Positions 9,331-18,175 of a stretch of 64,000 bases of DNA are shown piece by piece. Source of the DNA: Pseudomonas pudica (GTDB lineage Bacteria; Pseudomonadota; Gammaproteobacteria; Pseudomonadales; Pseudomonadaceae); contig NZ_JADLJS010000011.1 in NCBI RefSeq assembly GCF_015680405.1, forward strand, positions 60,771 through 124,770. The letters run 5' to 3'. The translations under genes and the position numbers were made by a program. Each line of letters starts with the position of its first letter. Within the stretch, counting starts at the first letter, position 1. The notes beneath the pieces were generated by a model that saw only the letters and a list, made by a program, of their open reading frames with translations, made no database searches and had not been told where the DNA came from.

Positions 9331-11349
9331 ATGAGCAGCTCCACAAAGAAACACTCGCCATCCGAATGGCTTCGTATCCAATCCCGGCGTGCAATTGCGG
9401 CATGGCAACGTGATCGTCTTCCAGGGCTGCAAGGTGGTCTGGGTGACCTGATCATTCATGAGGCACTGCTGGCCGATGAAGACACTGGTCTGGTATACAG
9501 TGAATACTTGAAGGAAGACGCGCTCGATTTTATCTTGAGCGTGCCCAAGTGGATTTATTCCGAAAAGGACACGCTGCGTATCGAACATTCGCGCGATGAG
9601 CGAGTCTGGACGACGCTTTATGAGGAAGTGAAAGATTTCTACAATAACCCTGTCCCTGATCCTTATCCTATAAAGCTGGATAAAAACCATGATCAGATGC
9701 GCTTGGAGGGCACTCATTATTTTAGAACGTGGATCATGAACGACTTTGGTGAATCTTCGACATCGGATTCGTTGGTCTTGATTTTCGACACAGTACCGCC
9801 TTACAAGCATCTGCCACCCACTCCATTCGCCCCTGTTTCGGCGGTGACTGATGCGTCCTTGGCGGCTGACGGTGACAAAGTGACCCTTCAGTTGCCGGGG
9901 CATTCAGATTGGAAGGAAGGGGATACCGCCTATGTGTACTGGATGAACCGTATTCCCGAAAAGTTCGAGGATCTTGACGAGTACGTTGCGGAGGTTGTAA
10001 CAACCGGCAAAGGACAGCCCGTAGTTATCGATGCGAGCATTGTTCGCGCGGTGGGCGACGGTGGCGTGTTCATTTTATATGTTCTGGTTGACCGGGCTGG
10101 CAACGTCAGTCTCCTTTCCATCTACCAGAGCGTGGCAGTGGCACTTGGCACGCTGCCCACGGTTTTTGAAGATCCCATTGTACCGCTTGCCAAGGCAGAA
10201 GACGGTTACCTGATCGACCAGCTTGACGCCGAGGCAGGTGTTGAAGTCTGGGTGAAGGCGGATGTCGCTTTGAAAAGCACCGATCTCGTTGTAGTCACAT
10301 GGCAGGGAGCGGAACTGCCGGCCGAAACGGTTGGCTCTGCTCCAGGCGAGTACATTCGGATCAGGGTGCCCGATGATGTCTTGTTGAAAGAGTACGGCTC
10401 GGGCCCAGGCAATGTGGCTACCAAGGTCAGCTATACACTGCTGCGGGGTACCCACCCGATGGGCGGTGCCGATACCGATATCGTCGTCAATTTCGAAACC
10501 CTGTATCCGGGAGGCCCTGACCCGGAGTGGCCGCTGCCCATTCATCCAGATGCGACAAAGCCAGTTGTTACCGGTCAGGGGAGTGGCCTGCGTGATGAAC
10601 TGGATGGCAAGGATACTGGCCTGGATGCCTCGCTGGAGTTTAAACTTTTCAGTTTTGCTCAAAAAGACGACAAACTGTTCTTTTATTGGGGTGGAGAAGA
10701 AGCAGGTACTTATACAGTAAAAGAAACTGATACACCCGGTGACTCGATCACGGTGGATGATGTGCCTTGGGACACTATTCTCAATGTGGGCAATCACCCC
10801 GCTGTTCCTGTGTATTACGAGGTCTGGCGATCCGGTGTGCCTAACCCCGTGCGGTCTGTCGTTACCGAGGTCAAGGTCGATGCGATTGTCATTAAGGCGC
10901 CCGACGCAACATTTGATCATTTGAACAGCGGTGCGGTCACCTGTGCCAGTATTCAGGCAACAAAAGATCACCCTGACGGGGCTGCGGTCGAAGTGCTGAT
11001 TCCGGATCTCAGCGAATACCTGAAATATGGTGAGTTCAGCAAAATAAGAGTTCATTGGTGGGTCTATCGCGGTCGCACGCCTGTTGACCCTGAGGAGATC
11101 ATTGAAAAGGTGACGATTGAAGAGGAGGTTGATCTCGATGAGGATCATCCCGTTACTGGTTTCACCTACCGTATTCCTTACGCTACAAACGTGCTTCCCA
11201 CTTACGAAGGATCAGACAACCCGGAATACACAAGGTCGAGAGCGAATTTCGAATATACGATTTTAACGGATGAAGAGATCCCTTCCGGAGTGACCAAGGT
11301 TCTGCTTGCTTTCGTTCCACCATCGGGCGTTTGCGATCTCAGTCGCTGA
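9331..11349 (+). CDS. Ig-like multi-module protein D, unknown function
   Basis: This 672-aa protein starts at ATG 9331 behind GAAGAGAG. It has about five beta modules of 100-130 residues. Typical segments are WKEGDTAYVYWMNRIPEKF, SLLSIYQSV after an RAGNVS turn (near residue 260), VEVWVKADVALKSTDLVVVTW (around residue 305) and DDKLFFYWGGEEAGTY (around residue 445). DRAGNxS also occurs in the 13779 protein (DRAGNLSAFSEP), a turn common in bacterial Ig-like repeats. The C-terminus differs from proteins A and E and ends VPPSGVCDLSR. There is no signal peptide, so export would need a dedicated route or the protein is cytoplasmic. It forms its own transcription unit, or leads one including the autotransporter and the 13779 gene. 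Confidence 0.7.
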   Translation: MSSSTKKHSPSEWLRIQSRRAIAAWQRDRLPGLQGGLGDLIIHEALLADEDTGLVYSEYLKEDALDFILSVPKWIYSEKDTLRIEHSRDERVWTTLYEEVKDFYNNPVPDPYPIKLDKNHDQMRLEGTHYFRTWIMNDFGESSTSDSLVLIFDTVPPYKHLPPTPFAPVSAVTDASLAADGDKVTLQLPGHSDWKEGDTAYVYWMNRIPEKFEDLDEYVAEVVTTGKGQPVVIDASIVRAVGDGGVFILYVLVDRAGNVSLLSIYQSVAVALGTLPTVFEDPIVPLAKAEDGYLIDQLDAEAGVEVWVKADVALKSTDLVVVTWQGAELPAETVGSAPGEYIRIRVPDDVLLKEYGSGPGNVATKVSYTLLRGTHPMGGADTDIVVNFETLYPGGPDPEWPLPIHPDATKPVVTGQGSGLRDELDGKDTGLDASLEFKLFSFAQKDDKLFFYWGGEEAGTYTVKETDTPGDSITVDDVPWDTILNVGNHPAVPVYYEVWRSGVPNPVRSVVTEVKVDAIVIKAPDATFDHLNSGAVTCASIQATKDHPDGAAVEVLIPDLSEYLKYGEFSKIRVHWWVYRGRTPVDPEEIIEKVTIEEEVDLDEDHPVTGFTYRIPYATNVLPTYEGSDNPEYTRSRANFEYTILTDEEIPSGVTKVLLAFVPPSGVCDLSR

Positions 11350-11544
11350 TCCGTTACTGGGTGGGTCGCGCATTGTGCACGAAGCGCTTTGCGCGATATC
11401 AGTCTTTTCTCTGGTATTTGTAGGACTTTTCCTATGCATCGGTGTTTTTCTTCCCTGTAGCTTGGCCGAAGTAGGTACTTGCCTGGGGGGTTCCCTGTGT
11501 TCGCCAAGGTTGTGCCTGAACTTGAGCCGCATGAGAGCTTTGAT

Positions 11545-13728
11545 ATGAAGAGCACGTTTAGTGTGCAGAGGTTTTACCGAAGCGTGGCCTGTTGCGTAAC
11601 AGTGCTGCCCTTTGGTTTGTACGGTGCCAATCTCCTGGCAGCCCAGCAGATCATCGAGCGTGACACGGTCATTGACGCTTCCAGTCCCCTGGTCGGCTAT
11701 CAGGTGTTGGATGGGGCGAAGCTGACCGGTAATGGCGCATCTACCCAGCACATTTTCTTGCGTGAGGGAAGTGAACTGGAGTTAAACGGCAGTTCGATCG
11801 TTGCAGCGGACGATGGTGTGTTGATGGAGGGGGGCTCGCTAGCCCGGATCAATGGCAGCACCATCGCCAGCGAGAGTACCGGCCTGACCGTGGCGCGCAG
11901 CAGTGCTGGTGGTTCGGCGGCCTGGCTGAACGGCAGCACCGTCACTGGCAAGCTGAGGGGCGCGCAGGTCGCCAGCATGTCGGAGCTGCACCTCGCTGGC
12001 AGCAGGGTGCAGGGCTCGGGCAGTGCTGGCGTGCGGATATTCAATGGCTGGCTCGACGCGCAGGGTAGCCAGGTCATCGGTGCCCAGGAAGGCATTCTGG
12101 TCAATGCCGACGGCACCACGGGGCAAGCTCGCATTGACCTGGACGGTTCGCAGGTCGTCGGGCAGGATGGGGCCGCCATCGTGGTGGAAGGCGGCAGGCT
12201 GGGCGCGGCGACCGCGAAAATCACGGTCAGCAACGGCTCGCAACTGAGCGGTAGCAATGGCAGCCTGCTTGAAGTGCGTAACCAGTCGAATGCCGAACTG
12301 GTTGTCGAGAACAGCAACCTCGAGGGCAACGTTCGGGCTGAACAAGGCTCCAGCGCTACCGTCACGCTCGACAAGCAGGCCACCCTCACCGGGCAGTTGG
12401 AAAATGTCGGGAAGCTGACCATTGGCAATCAGTCACGCTGGACAATGGTCGATGACGCCGCCGTGGGTGACCTGGCCCTCGACGGCGGCACGGTGCAGTT
12501 CGGCAAACCCACCGAGTACCAGCGCCTGACACTCGGCAGCCTGCAAGGAAGTGGCAATTTTGCCATGGATGCCGACTTTGCCGAAGGGAAAACCGACTTT
12601 CTCGATGTCACGGGCACATCCAGCGGCAACCATGGTTTGTTGATTGGCAGTAGCGGGGAAGAGCCACAGCAGGAAGGCAAGCTGAAAGTGGTACAGACGG
12701 CAGATGGTGGCGCCTCGTTTTCGTTGATCAACGGGCCGGTGGATCTGGGGGCATTTTCCTACGAGCTGACCAAGCAGGGCAACGATTGGTGGCTGGATGG
12801 CTCGCGCAAGATCATCAGCCCGGGCACCCGTTCGGTGCTGGCTTTGTTCAACACAGCGCCCACTGTCTGGTATGGCGAGCTGACCAGCTTGCGCAGCCGT
12901 ATGGGGGAATTGCGCCTGGATGATGGCAAGGCCGGTGGCTGGATGCGTGCGTACGGCAACAAGTATGACGTGGCCGCCAGCTCGGGCGTCGCCTACAAGC
13001 AAACCCAGCAGGGCTTCTCGCTGGGGGCCGACGCACCGCTGCCCATTGGGGGCGGTCAATGGCTGCTCGGTGTGCTAGCCGGCCATAGCCGCTCGGACCT
13101 GGACCTGAGCGGTGGCACCAGCGGCGAGATCGACAGCTACTACCTGGGGCTGTACAGCACCTGGCTGGACCGTAGCAGCGGCTATTACTTCGATGGCGTG
13201 CTGAAATTCAACCGCTTCGATAATGATTCGAAAGTGGCGCTGAGTGACGGCACACGCACCAAGGGGCATTACAACAACCATGGTGTTGGCGTGTCGGCCG
13301 AATTCGGGCGGCATATCGAATGGGAGCACGGTTATTTCTTCGAGCCATTCACCCAGTGGGCTAGCGCCTACATACAAGGCAAGAAATATCAGCTGGATAA
13401 CGACCTGCAGGCCGAGGGTGATGCCGTGCGCTCGATGCTGGGCAAGGCGGGGGCAACGTTTGGCCGTAACTTCGAAATGCAACAGGGACGAGTCATTCAG
13501 CCCTACCTGCGGGCGGCCTACGCGCATGAGTTCATCAACAACAACGATGTGAAGGTCAACCAGAACCGTTTCGCCAATGACCTGTCGGGGTCGCGCCTGG
13601 AACTGGGGGCGGGGCTGGCGGTTACGGTTGCAGAGCGCCTGCAAATGCATGTCGACCTCGACCACAGCCGTGGCGAGCACGTCGACCAACCCTGGGGTGT
13701 GAACCTGGGCGTGCGTTACAGCTGGTAA
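11545..13728 (+). CDS. Autotransporter (type Va secretion), pertactin-like
   Basis: This 727-aa protein starts at ATG 11545. A long signal peptide (about residues 1-33) has a basic start, a hydrophobic core and an A-x-A-like end (NLLAAQQ). The passenger (about 34-430) is rich in G, S, N and short repeated strands such as LNGSTV, LDGSQVVG and LELNGSSIV, which fits a right-handed beta-helix; no protease or other catalytic motif is visible. The last roughly 270 residues are an autotransporter beta-barrel beginning near SPGTRSVLALFN, with the typical WYGELTSLRSRMGELR helix, GGWMRAYG and a C-terminal aromatic (GVRYSW) for BAM recognition. It is probably surface-exposed. It is unusual that it stands between Ig-like protein genes that have no export signal. 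Confidence 0.9.
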   Translation: MKSTFSVQRFYRSVACCVTVLPFGLYGANLLAAQQIIERDTVIDASSPLVGYQVLDGAKLTGNGASTQHIFLREGSELELNGSSIVAADDGVLMEGGSLARINGSTIASESTGLTVARSSAGGSAAWLNGSTVTGKLRGAQVASMSELHLAGSRVQGSGSAGVRIFNGWLDAQGSQVIGAQEGILVNADGTTGQARIDLDGSQVVGQDGAAIVVEGGRLGAATAKITVSNGSQLSGSNGSLLEVRNQSNAELVVENSNLEGNVRAEQGSSATVTLDKQATLTGQLENVGKLTIGNQSRWTMVDDAAVGDLALDGGTVQFGKPTEYQRLTLGSLQGSGNFAMDADFAEGKTDFLDVTGTSSGNHGLLIGSSGEEPQQEGKLKVVQTADGGASFSLINGPVDLGAFSYELTKQGNDWWLDGSRKIISPGTRSVLALFNTAPTVWYGELTSLRSRMGELRLDDGKAGGWMRAYGNKYDVAASSGVAYKQTQQGFSLGADAPLPIGGGQWLLGVLAGHSRSDLDLSGGTSGEIDSYYLGLYSTWLDRSSGYYFDGVLKFNRFDNDSKVALSDGTRTKGHYNNHGVGVSAEFGRHIEWEHGYFFEPFTQWASAYIQGKKYQLDNDLQAEGDAVRSMLGKAGATFGRNFEMQQGRVIQPYLRAAYAHEFINNNDVKVNQNRFANDLSGSRLELGAGLAVTVAERLQMHVDLDHSRGEHVDQPWGVNLGVRYSW

Positions 13729-13778
13729 ACACCAACCGTGGGGGCCGTCGAGGCCTCCACTTCGGGAGAGCGAAGCCG

Positions 13779-15236
13779 ATGAGTACCCTGCCAAGCGAGC
13801 CTGGGGCGTTGCTGAAGCCTGTAGATGTCCCGGTGCTGCTCGAAGATATCGACGGCGGCGAGAAAAACCTGCTGCCGGTCACCGCAACGCAGCAGCCCCT
13901 GCGCGTCAAAGTACCCATGTGGCCGATATCCGATCCGCGACCTGGAGAGCCCGAATGGCTTACGCTGTTCTGGGATGAGTTCCCGGTTGTGAAAGACAAG
14001 AAGTGGGAAACCCCGGTACAGCCCGAGGATCTCATACTGAGCGTTCCAAAAGAACGACTTGTCGCTGGGCCCCATCAATTGCGTTATGAGGTGACCAACG
14101 CCTTTTGTGATATGAGCCCATCGGATACGCTGACCGTGTCGATTGACCTCACCCCGCCTGAACTGGGCGCGGACCAGGGCAGGCTGACGGTGTTGGAAGA
14201 CCCGGACGAGATCGAGCGTGACGGCCTCACCGAGCGCTACCTGAGAAACCACGGCCAGCGCCTGCGCACCGAGGTAGCCCGCTACACAACGCCTGCTGTC
14301 GGTGACAGGATCATCTACTACTGGGATACCGAGCCATTTGAAAAGAACGATGTCGGTGAATTCGGCATTGACGACACTGGCGGGCCGTTCTACATCGATT
14401 TCGACGGCGAAATGATTGTCCGGTTCGGCGATGGGTACCGTTACTTGTACTATGCGATCAAGGATAGGGCAGGCAACCTCAGTGCGTTTTCCGAGCCTCT
14501 GAAGTTGCGGGTCTCGGCCGCCACGCGAACCTTTCCGCTGGCGAGCATTCCCCAGGCGGAGGGAAGAGATGATGATTTGCGCCTTGCGCTCGATGACCTG
14601 GAGCCCCCACTGTTGGTCGTGGTGCCGGCTTCGGCTGTGGTCTACCCGGATGAGCGGCTGCGGGTGGAGTGGGGGAAACCCGGCGATCCTGGTTACTACT
14701 CAGCCACGACTGGTTATCAGGGGCGTGAGCGTGAGTTCGAGATTCCGCTGCAAAACGTCTTGGCTCAGGGGGCACTCAGCCTTGAGGTAAGGTTTGTGGC
14801 GTCTGGTGACAAGCGTCTCGATTACCCGTCGCCACCGGTCAATCTGTACATTTCGCGAGTAAGCGAAGGGTTGCCCAGGGTCGAGTTGGAAGGCGTCAGC
14901 AATGCCAGCCTGGAACTTTCCAGGGCGCCAGCCCGTATTCCGGTAAAGTTGAATACCTGGCCGTTGATGCTTGAAGGGCAATTGGTCGACATATGGGTGA
15001 CTGGGGTCTTGGCTGATGATAACGAAGCAGAGCCATTCCAGGTGCTCAAAGACTACGTAGTCAAGACCGCTGATCTATCCGTAGGCATAGGTATGGGTAA
15101 CGACGTCGTCCTGCCCAGGTCCTTCCTGGAGACGCTGAAAATCGACTTGAAATTCACTTTGCACGTTGAGGTCAGGTTTTTCGCGCAAGGCGTTCCGGTG
15201 CCGTTCCCGAAGGTGAGCCCGCTCTTGTTACCCTGA
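13779..15236 (+). CDS. Ig-like multi-module protein E, paralog of the 1918 protein
   Basis: This 485-aa protein starts at ATG 13779 behind GGGAGAG, 50 bp after the autotransporter. It has four beta modules: about 10-128, 130-255, 260-365 and 370-485. Module 2 carries DRAGNLSAFSEP; module 3 (LLVVVPASAVVYPDERLRVEWG) matches modules of the 1918 and 9331 proteins. The final module (LEL...W...GQLVDIWVTGV...LKFTLHVEVRFF...VSPLLLP) is clearly the same as the end of the 1918 protein. No signal peptide or membrane segment is seen. It ends 13 bp from the convergent fimbrial chaperone gene. The function is unknown. Confidence 0.7.
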   Translation: MSTLPSEPGALLKPVDVPVLLEDIDGGEKNLLPVTATQQPLRVKVPMWPISDPRPGEPEWLTLFWDEFPVVKDKKWETPVQPEDLILSVPKERLVAGPHQLRYEVTNAFCDMSPSDTLTVSIDLTPPELGADQGRLTVLEDPDEIERDGLTERYLRNHGQRLRTEVARYTTPAVGDRIIYYWDTEPFEKNDVGEFGIDDTGGPFYIDFDGEMIVRFGDGYRYLYYAIKDRAGNLSAFSEPLKLRVSAATRTFPLASIPQAEGRDDDLRLALDDLEPPLLVVVPASAVVYPDERLRVEWGKPGDPGYYSATTGYQGREREFEIPLQNVLAQGALSLEVRFVASGDKRLDYPSPPVNLYISRVSEGLPRVELEGVSNASLELSRAPARIPVKLNTWPLMLEGQLVDIWVTGVLADDNEAEPFQVLKDYVVKTADLSVGIGMGNDVVLPRSFLETLKIDLKFTLHVEVRFFAQGVPVPFPKVSPLLLP

Positions 15237-15249
15237 GCCGGGATACCTT

Positions 15250-15978
15250 TCACAAGCCGGAAACCGGCGCCGTCACTTCTTTCGTGATACCGCCGTAATC
15301 GTTGATGGTTGTGAAGAATACCTTCATGCCTGGGGCCAATGCCGACGTTGGCAGGTCGTAGGCCTGGGTGCTTTTGGGGGCTACCATCTCTCGTGCTTGG
15401 ATGCTTTTGCGCGCAGTGGATTGGCCCACCTCTAGGCTCCTGAAGGAGTAGTGGTAGGGCGAGGGGTTGTGCACGGCCAGCTGTGCCTTGCCGTCGTTGT
15501 GTTGTACCGACCATTGCAGGGCGTTCAAACCGTCCTGCACAGAACCCTGCAGGCCCACAGGGCGGTAGAACAGCTTGATCCGGGTACGCAGTGCAATGGT
15601 CAGGGTGTTCGCCTGTTCATCCTGCACCTGGGGGATTTCCTGCACATTGAAGAAGAACAACGACTCTCTGTCATCTGGCAGGTCATTGGGCAGGCGATTG
15701 ATCTGTACGGTCTGTTCTTTGCCCGGGTCAAGTCGGAACAAGGCGGGTGAGGCTATCAATGGAACGGCGATGCTACCGTCGTCCACGTCGGTATTCACCC
15801 AGCTTTGCACTGCGAACGCCTGGGTGCTGGGGTTGGCAACGGTGATCGAACTGCTTTGCTTGTCGCTTGCCTGCACGATGCGTGTGGCGCTGATGGTGAG
15901 CGCCGCCTGGGCCGAGGAGATGAATGCGCTAGTGACGGCTGTGGCAAGGACAATCTGACGCAATAGGGAAGTAGGCAT
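15250..15978 (-). CDS. Periplasmic fimbrial chaperone (PapD family)
   Basis: This 242-aa protein has a signal peptide (about 1-25, ending SSAQA) and the family hallmarks: a beta edge strand followed by the VNPSTQAFAVQSWV segment, the conserved block FRLDPGKEQTVQINR, then LPNDRESLFFFNVQEIP-type residues near 100, and LRTRIKLFYRP near 130. Such chaperones hold fimbrial subunits in the periplasm by donor-strand complementation and hand them to an outer-membrane usher. It lies 62 bp downstream of a fimbrial subunit gene on the same strand. No usher gene is present in the window, so the pair is an incomplete system here. The chaperone identity is secure; whether it works with an usher elsewhere is not known. 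Confidence 0.92.
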   Translation of the reverse strand: MPTSLLRQIVLATAVTSAFISSAQAALTISATRIVQASDKQSSSITVANPSTQAFAVQSWVNTDVDDGSIAVPLIASPALFRLDPGKEQTVQINRLPNDLPDDRESLFFFNVQEIPQVQDEQANTLTIALRTRIKLFYRPVGLQGSVQDGLNALQWSVQHNDGKAQLAVHNPSPYHYSFRSLEVGQSTARKSIQAREMVAPKSTQAYDLPTSALAPGMKVFFTTINDYGGITKEVTAPVSGL

Positions 15979-16040
15979 GAAAAGTGATCTGACAAAGGCA
16001 TGGAAACAAGCGCAGCGAGCCGCGCTTGTCGTGTTCGGGT

Positions 16041-16571
16041 TTAAGGAATGGCAACCGTGAAGCTCACGCTGGAAGCGATTGTTCCCTCGGTCACTTTCTT
16101 TGTAGTGTGGAGATTGGTGTTGAAATTCATTTCAGTGGGTTTTGCAGGGTCCAGAGTGTAGCTGGCAGACGGGGTGCCAGGATCGAGCTGAGCGCCGCTC
16201 GCGTCGTAGATGGCAATCGCAAAGCCCTCACTGTAGCCGACGCCCGTTTGCAGGCCATACAGCTTGCCCGATGGGTCGGGATAGTTGGCATTGAAGGTGA
16301 CGGTCGTGTCGGACGGCATGCTGGCGCATGTAGCAGGGTCGATACTCAGCACGAACCGTTTCTTCGCCGTTTGTAGGCCGGCGCTAGCGTAGTCCTTGGC
16401 CTGGAAGTCGCCAAAGTTGATCATCGGCAGGGGAGAGCCGCCTGGGTTGACGATGCTGATTGGGCAGGTGCCGCCATCCGTCACGGTGCCTTCGAAGTTG
16501 ATGACGCCAGTATTGGCCATGGCCGAACTGCAGGCCAGGCCAAGCGTGCAAAGTGCAAGGATACGTTTCAT
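16041..16571 (-). CDS. Fimbrial subunit (type 1 pilin family)
   Basis: This 176-aa protein has a signal peptide (about 1-19, ending SSAMA). The mature start is NTGVINFEGTVTDGGTCPI, the classical pilin pattern with a Cys near residue 36 that pairs with a second Cys near residue 80 (DPATCASM). The C-terminus ends in alternating hydrophobics (SSVSFTVAIP), the strand used in subunit polymerisation. It is upstream of the chaperone gene on the same strand and is probably co-transcribed with it. With only one subunit and no usher it may be a remnant of a chaperone-usher locus or an orphan served in trans. Confidence 0.9.
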   Translation of the reverse strand: MKRILALCTLGLACSSAMANTGVINFEGTVTDGGTCPISIVNPGGSPLPMINFGDFQAKDYASAGLQTAKKRFVLSIDPATCASMPSDTTVTFNANYPDPSGKLYGLQTGVGYSEGFAIAIYDASGAQLDPGTPSASYTLDPAKPTEMNFNTNLHTTKKVTEGTIASSVSFTVAIP

Positions 16572-16748
16572 GGTGCGATCCAGATAGGGAGTTGACGTGT
16601 TGGTGTATGTCGAGCCGGCGTCCAGGGGCTGGAAGTCGGCTCGGCATGCGTAAGCCTATCGTCGATCGCAAAAGGCAAGCTGTAAGGGAAGTCGCATTGC
16701 TGCGTGGAGAACGCGCCGCGACAGGTGTCGTAAGGGGTTGATGGGATA

Positions 16749-17144
16749 TTACCGGGCCGCCGTCATCAGCTGTTTTTGTACATTCCAGTCGAAGGATTCG
16801 CCGTTCTGCTCGGCTTCATGGCGCCGCTCTTCAAGTTGCTGATAGAGGTTCAACTCTTCATCGGGCATGAAGTGCAGGCAATCACCGCCAAAGAACCAGA
16901 GCAGGTCGCGGGGGACAAGGTGGGCGATTTGCGGATAGCGCTGGATGACCTGGCAAAGCAGGTCCTGCCCCAGGTACTGGCTATGCAGTGGATCCTGAGG
17001 CAGCAGGTTCAGCAGTTCGTCGAAGCGCTCGAGGAACAATGCATGGCTTTCTTCTGGTACCTGCTCGGCCTCGGCCACAGCCACCAGAATGGTGCGCAGA
17101 TGCTGCAGCAACTGCAGGTGATATTGCAGGTGGGGGGTGGCCAT
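16749..17144 (-). CDS. Conserved hypothetical protein, 131 aa
   Basis: The start is set at ATG 17144 (MATPHLQYHLQLLQHLR) because a GAGGAC ribosome site precedes it; an upstream in-frame start at 17243 would add an unconvincing Arg-rich stretch. The protein is helical, Leu/Gln/Glu-rich and soluble, with the distinctive segment LLWFFGGDCLHFMPDEELNLYQQLEERR near residues 80-110. I recall similar small proteins next to the fadE-type acyl-CoA dehydrogenase in other pseudomonads, but I cannot name a function. Its base composition is like that of the core genome, so it may mark the boundary of the accessory region, although the 17318/18129 genes sit between it and fadE. Confidence 0.7.
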   Translation of the reverse strand: MATPHLQYHLQLLQHLRTILVAVAEAEQVPEESHALFLERFDELLNLLPQDPLHSQYLGQDLLCQVIQRYPQIAHLVPRDLLWFFGGDCLHFMPDEELNLYQQLEERRHEAEQNGESFDWNVQKQLMTAAR

Positions 17145-17317
17145 GATGCGGTCCTCGACTAGCTCAAAAGTACGAGTATACCCCAATGAGGTTCGCCTAC
17201 CTGGACAGCGTGCAGTTGGTTTGCGTGCTTGGAGGCCTGTCATTTTTGCCAGTGGAAAGAAAAAGGCGAAGCGATTTCAAATGGTGCCAGGTCATCTGGC
17301 CTGAACTGGAGAGCATC

Positions 17318-18175
17318 ATGTATCGCGCAAATTATCTGGTACCGAATGCGGCGTTTCCCATTGCCTATGGTCAGGTGTGGTACACCCTGCTGAACGATTG
17401 CTGGAAGGCATATTACGCAAAGCATCAGTTTACGCCGGGCGAAGCACTCCTGCTCGACAGGCAGGCCGATGCCCATGTGCGTAAAGTGGCGTCCGTGGTT
17501 TTTGGTCATCCGCAACTGGCATGGTCGGACAACTTTGTCGTCATGAAAAAACGGCTGCTGAGCGAGCGTGAGGTTGCGTTTCGCCTGGAGCCGGGGCGCA
17601 GTGTCGGGTGGTTGAGTGAAATCAGGGATAACGGCTATGACGGCAGCCATGTCCTGACGATCAAGGCCGACACGCTTGGCAGCTCTGTCGCTTATCGCGT
17701 TGATGGCTCTGTTCGCCTGGGGTGGGGAGTAGAACCGGATTTTTCGTTTACCGGCGAAGACACGCTGCGGTTGAAACTGAAGCGGGGTTATCAAACCAAG
17801 CGCGGTGTCGACCTTTATTCCTTTGAGCAGCCTATAAAAAACACCTTGCGTGAGTTGAGTGTTTTCTTCCAGCCGTACAATCAGGGAACGGCAATGGCCT
17901 TCCAGTATTTCACCCCAGGTTTGCTGGCTGGGCAGGAACCGGTCCCGCTGCCTTCGTCCGAAACCGTGCTCGTGGATAACGTCGTGGTGTTCCTGTTCAG
18001 CGAGCAAGCATTTCCTGAAGTGAAGCAGGGCAAGGCTCCTGAAGATGAAACCTGGCTTCCCACTCTGGTTTTCCCGCCTCCCCGGCTCAGGAGGAAAGAT
18101 GGTTCCTACGAATCCTCATTAGGTGCCTATGGCACGGAATACCATTCCCCCCGGGGAGCAATTCTCTCAGGGTGA
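17318..18175 (+). CDS. Unknown protein, probably the N-terminal half of a split gene
   Basis: The start is set at ATG 17318 (MYRANYLVPNAAFPIAYG) with GGAGAG upstream; 285 aa to the stop at 18175. It is beta-rich and soluble, with no signal peptide. The gene is followed in another frame, with 47 bases of overlap, by the 18129 frame, whose product resembles the C-terminal third of the 3827 protein. Near the junction is a run of six C residues (18147-18152). Removing one C would join the two frames into a single protein of about 499 aa. I therefore see this either as the first part of a frameshifted gene of the 3827/6282 family or as a real coupled pair. Confidence 0.55.
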   Translation: MYRANYLVPNAAFPIAYGQVWYTLLNDCWKAYYAKHQFTPGEALLLDRQADAHVRKVASVVFGHPQLAWSDNFVVMKKRLLSEREVAFRLEPGRSVGWLSEIRDNGYDGSHVLTIKADTLGSSVAYRVDGSVRLGWGVEPDFSFTGEDTLRLKLKRGYQTKRGVDLYSFEQPIKNTLRELSVFFQPYNQGTAMAFQYFTPGLLAGQEPVPLPSSETVLVDNVVVFLFSEQAFPEVKQGKAPEDETWLPTLVFPPPRLRRKDGSYESSLGAYGTEYHSPRGAILSG

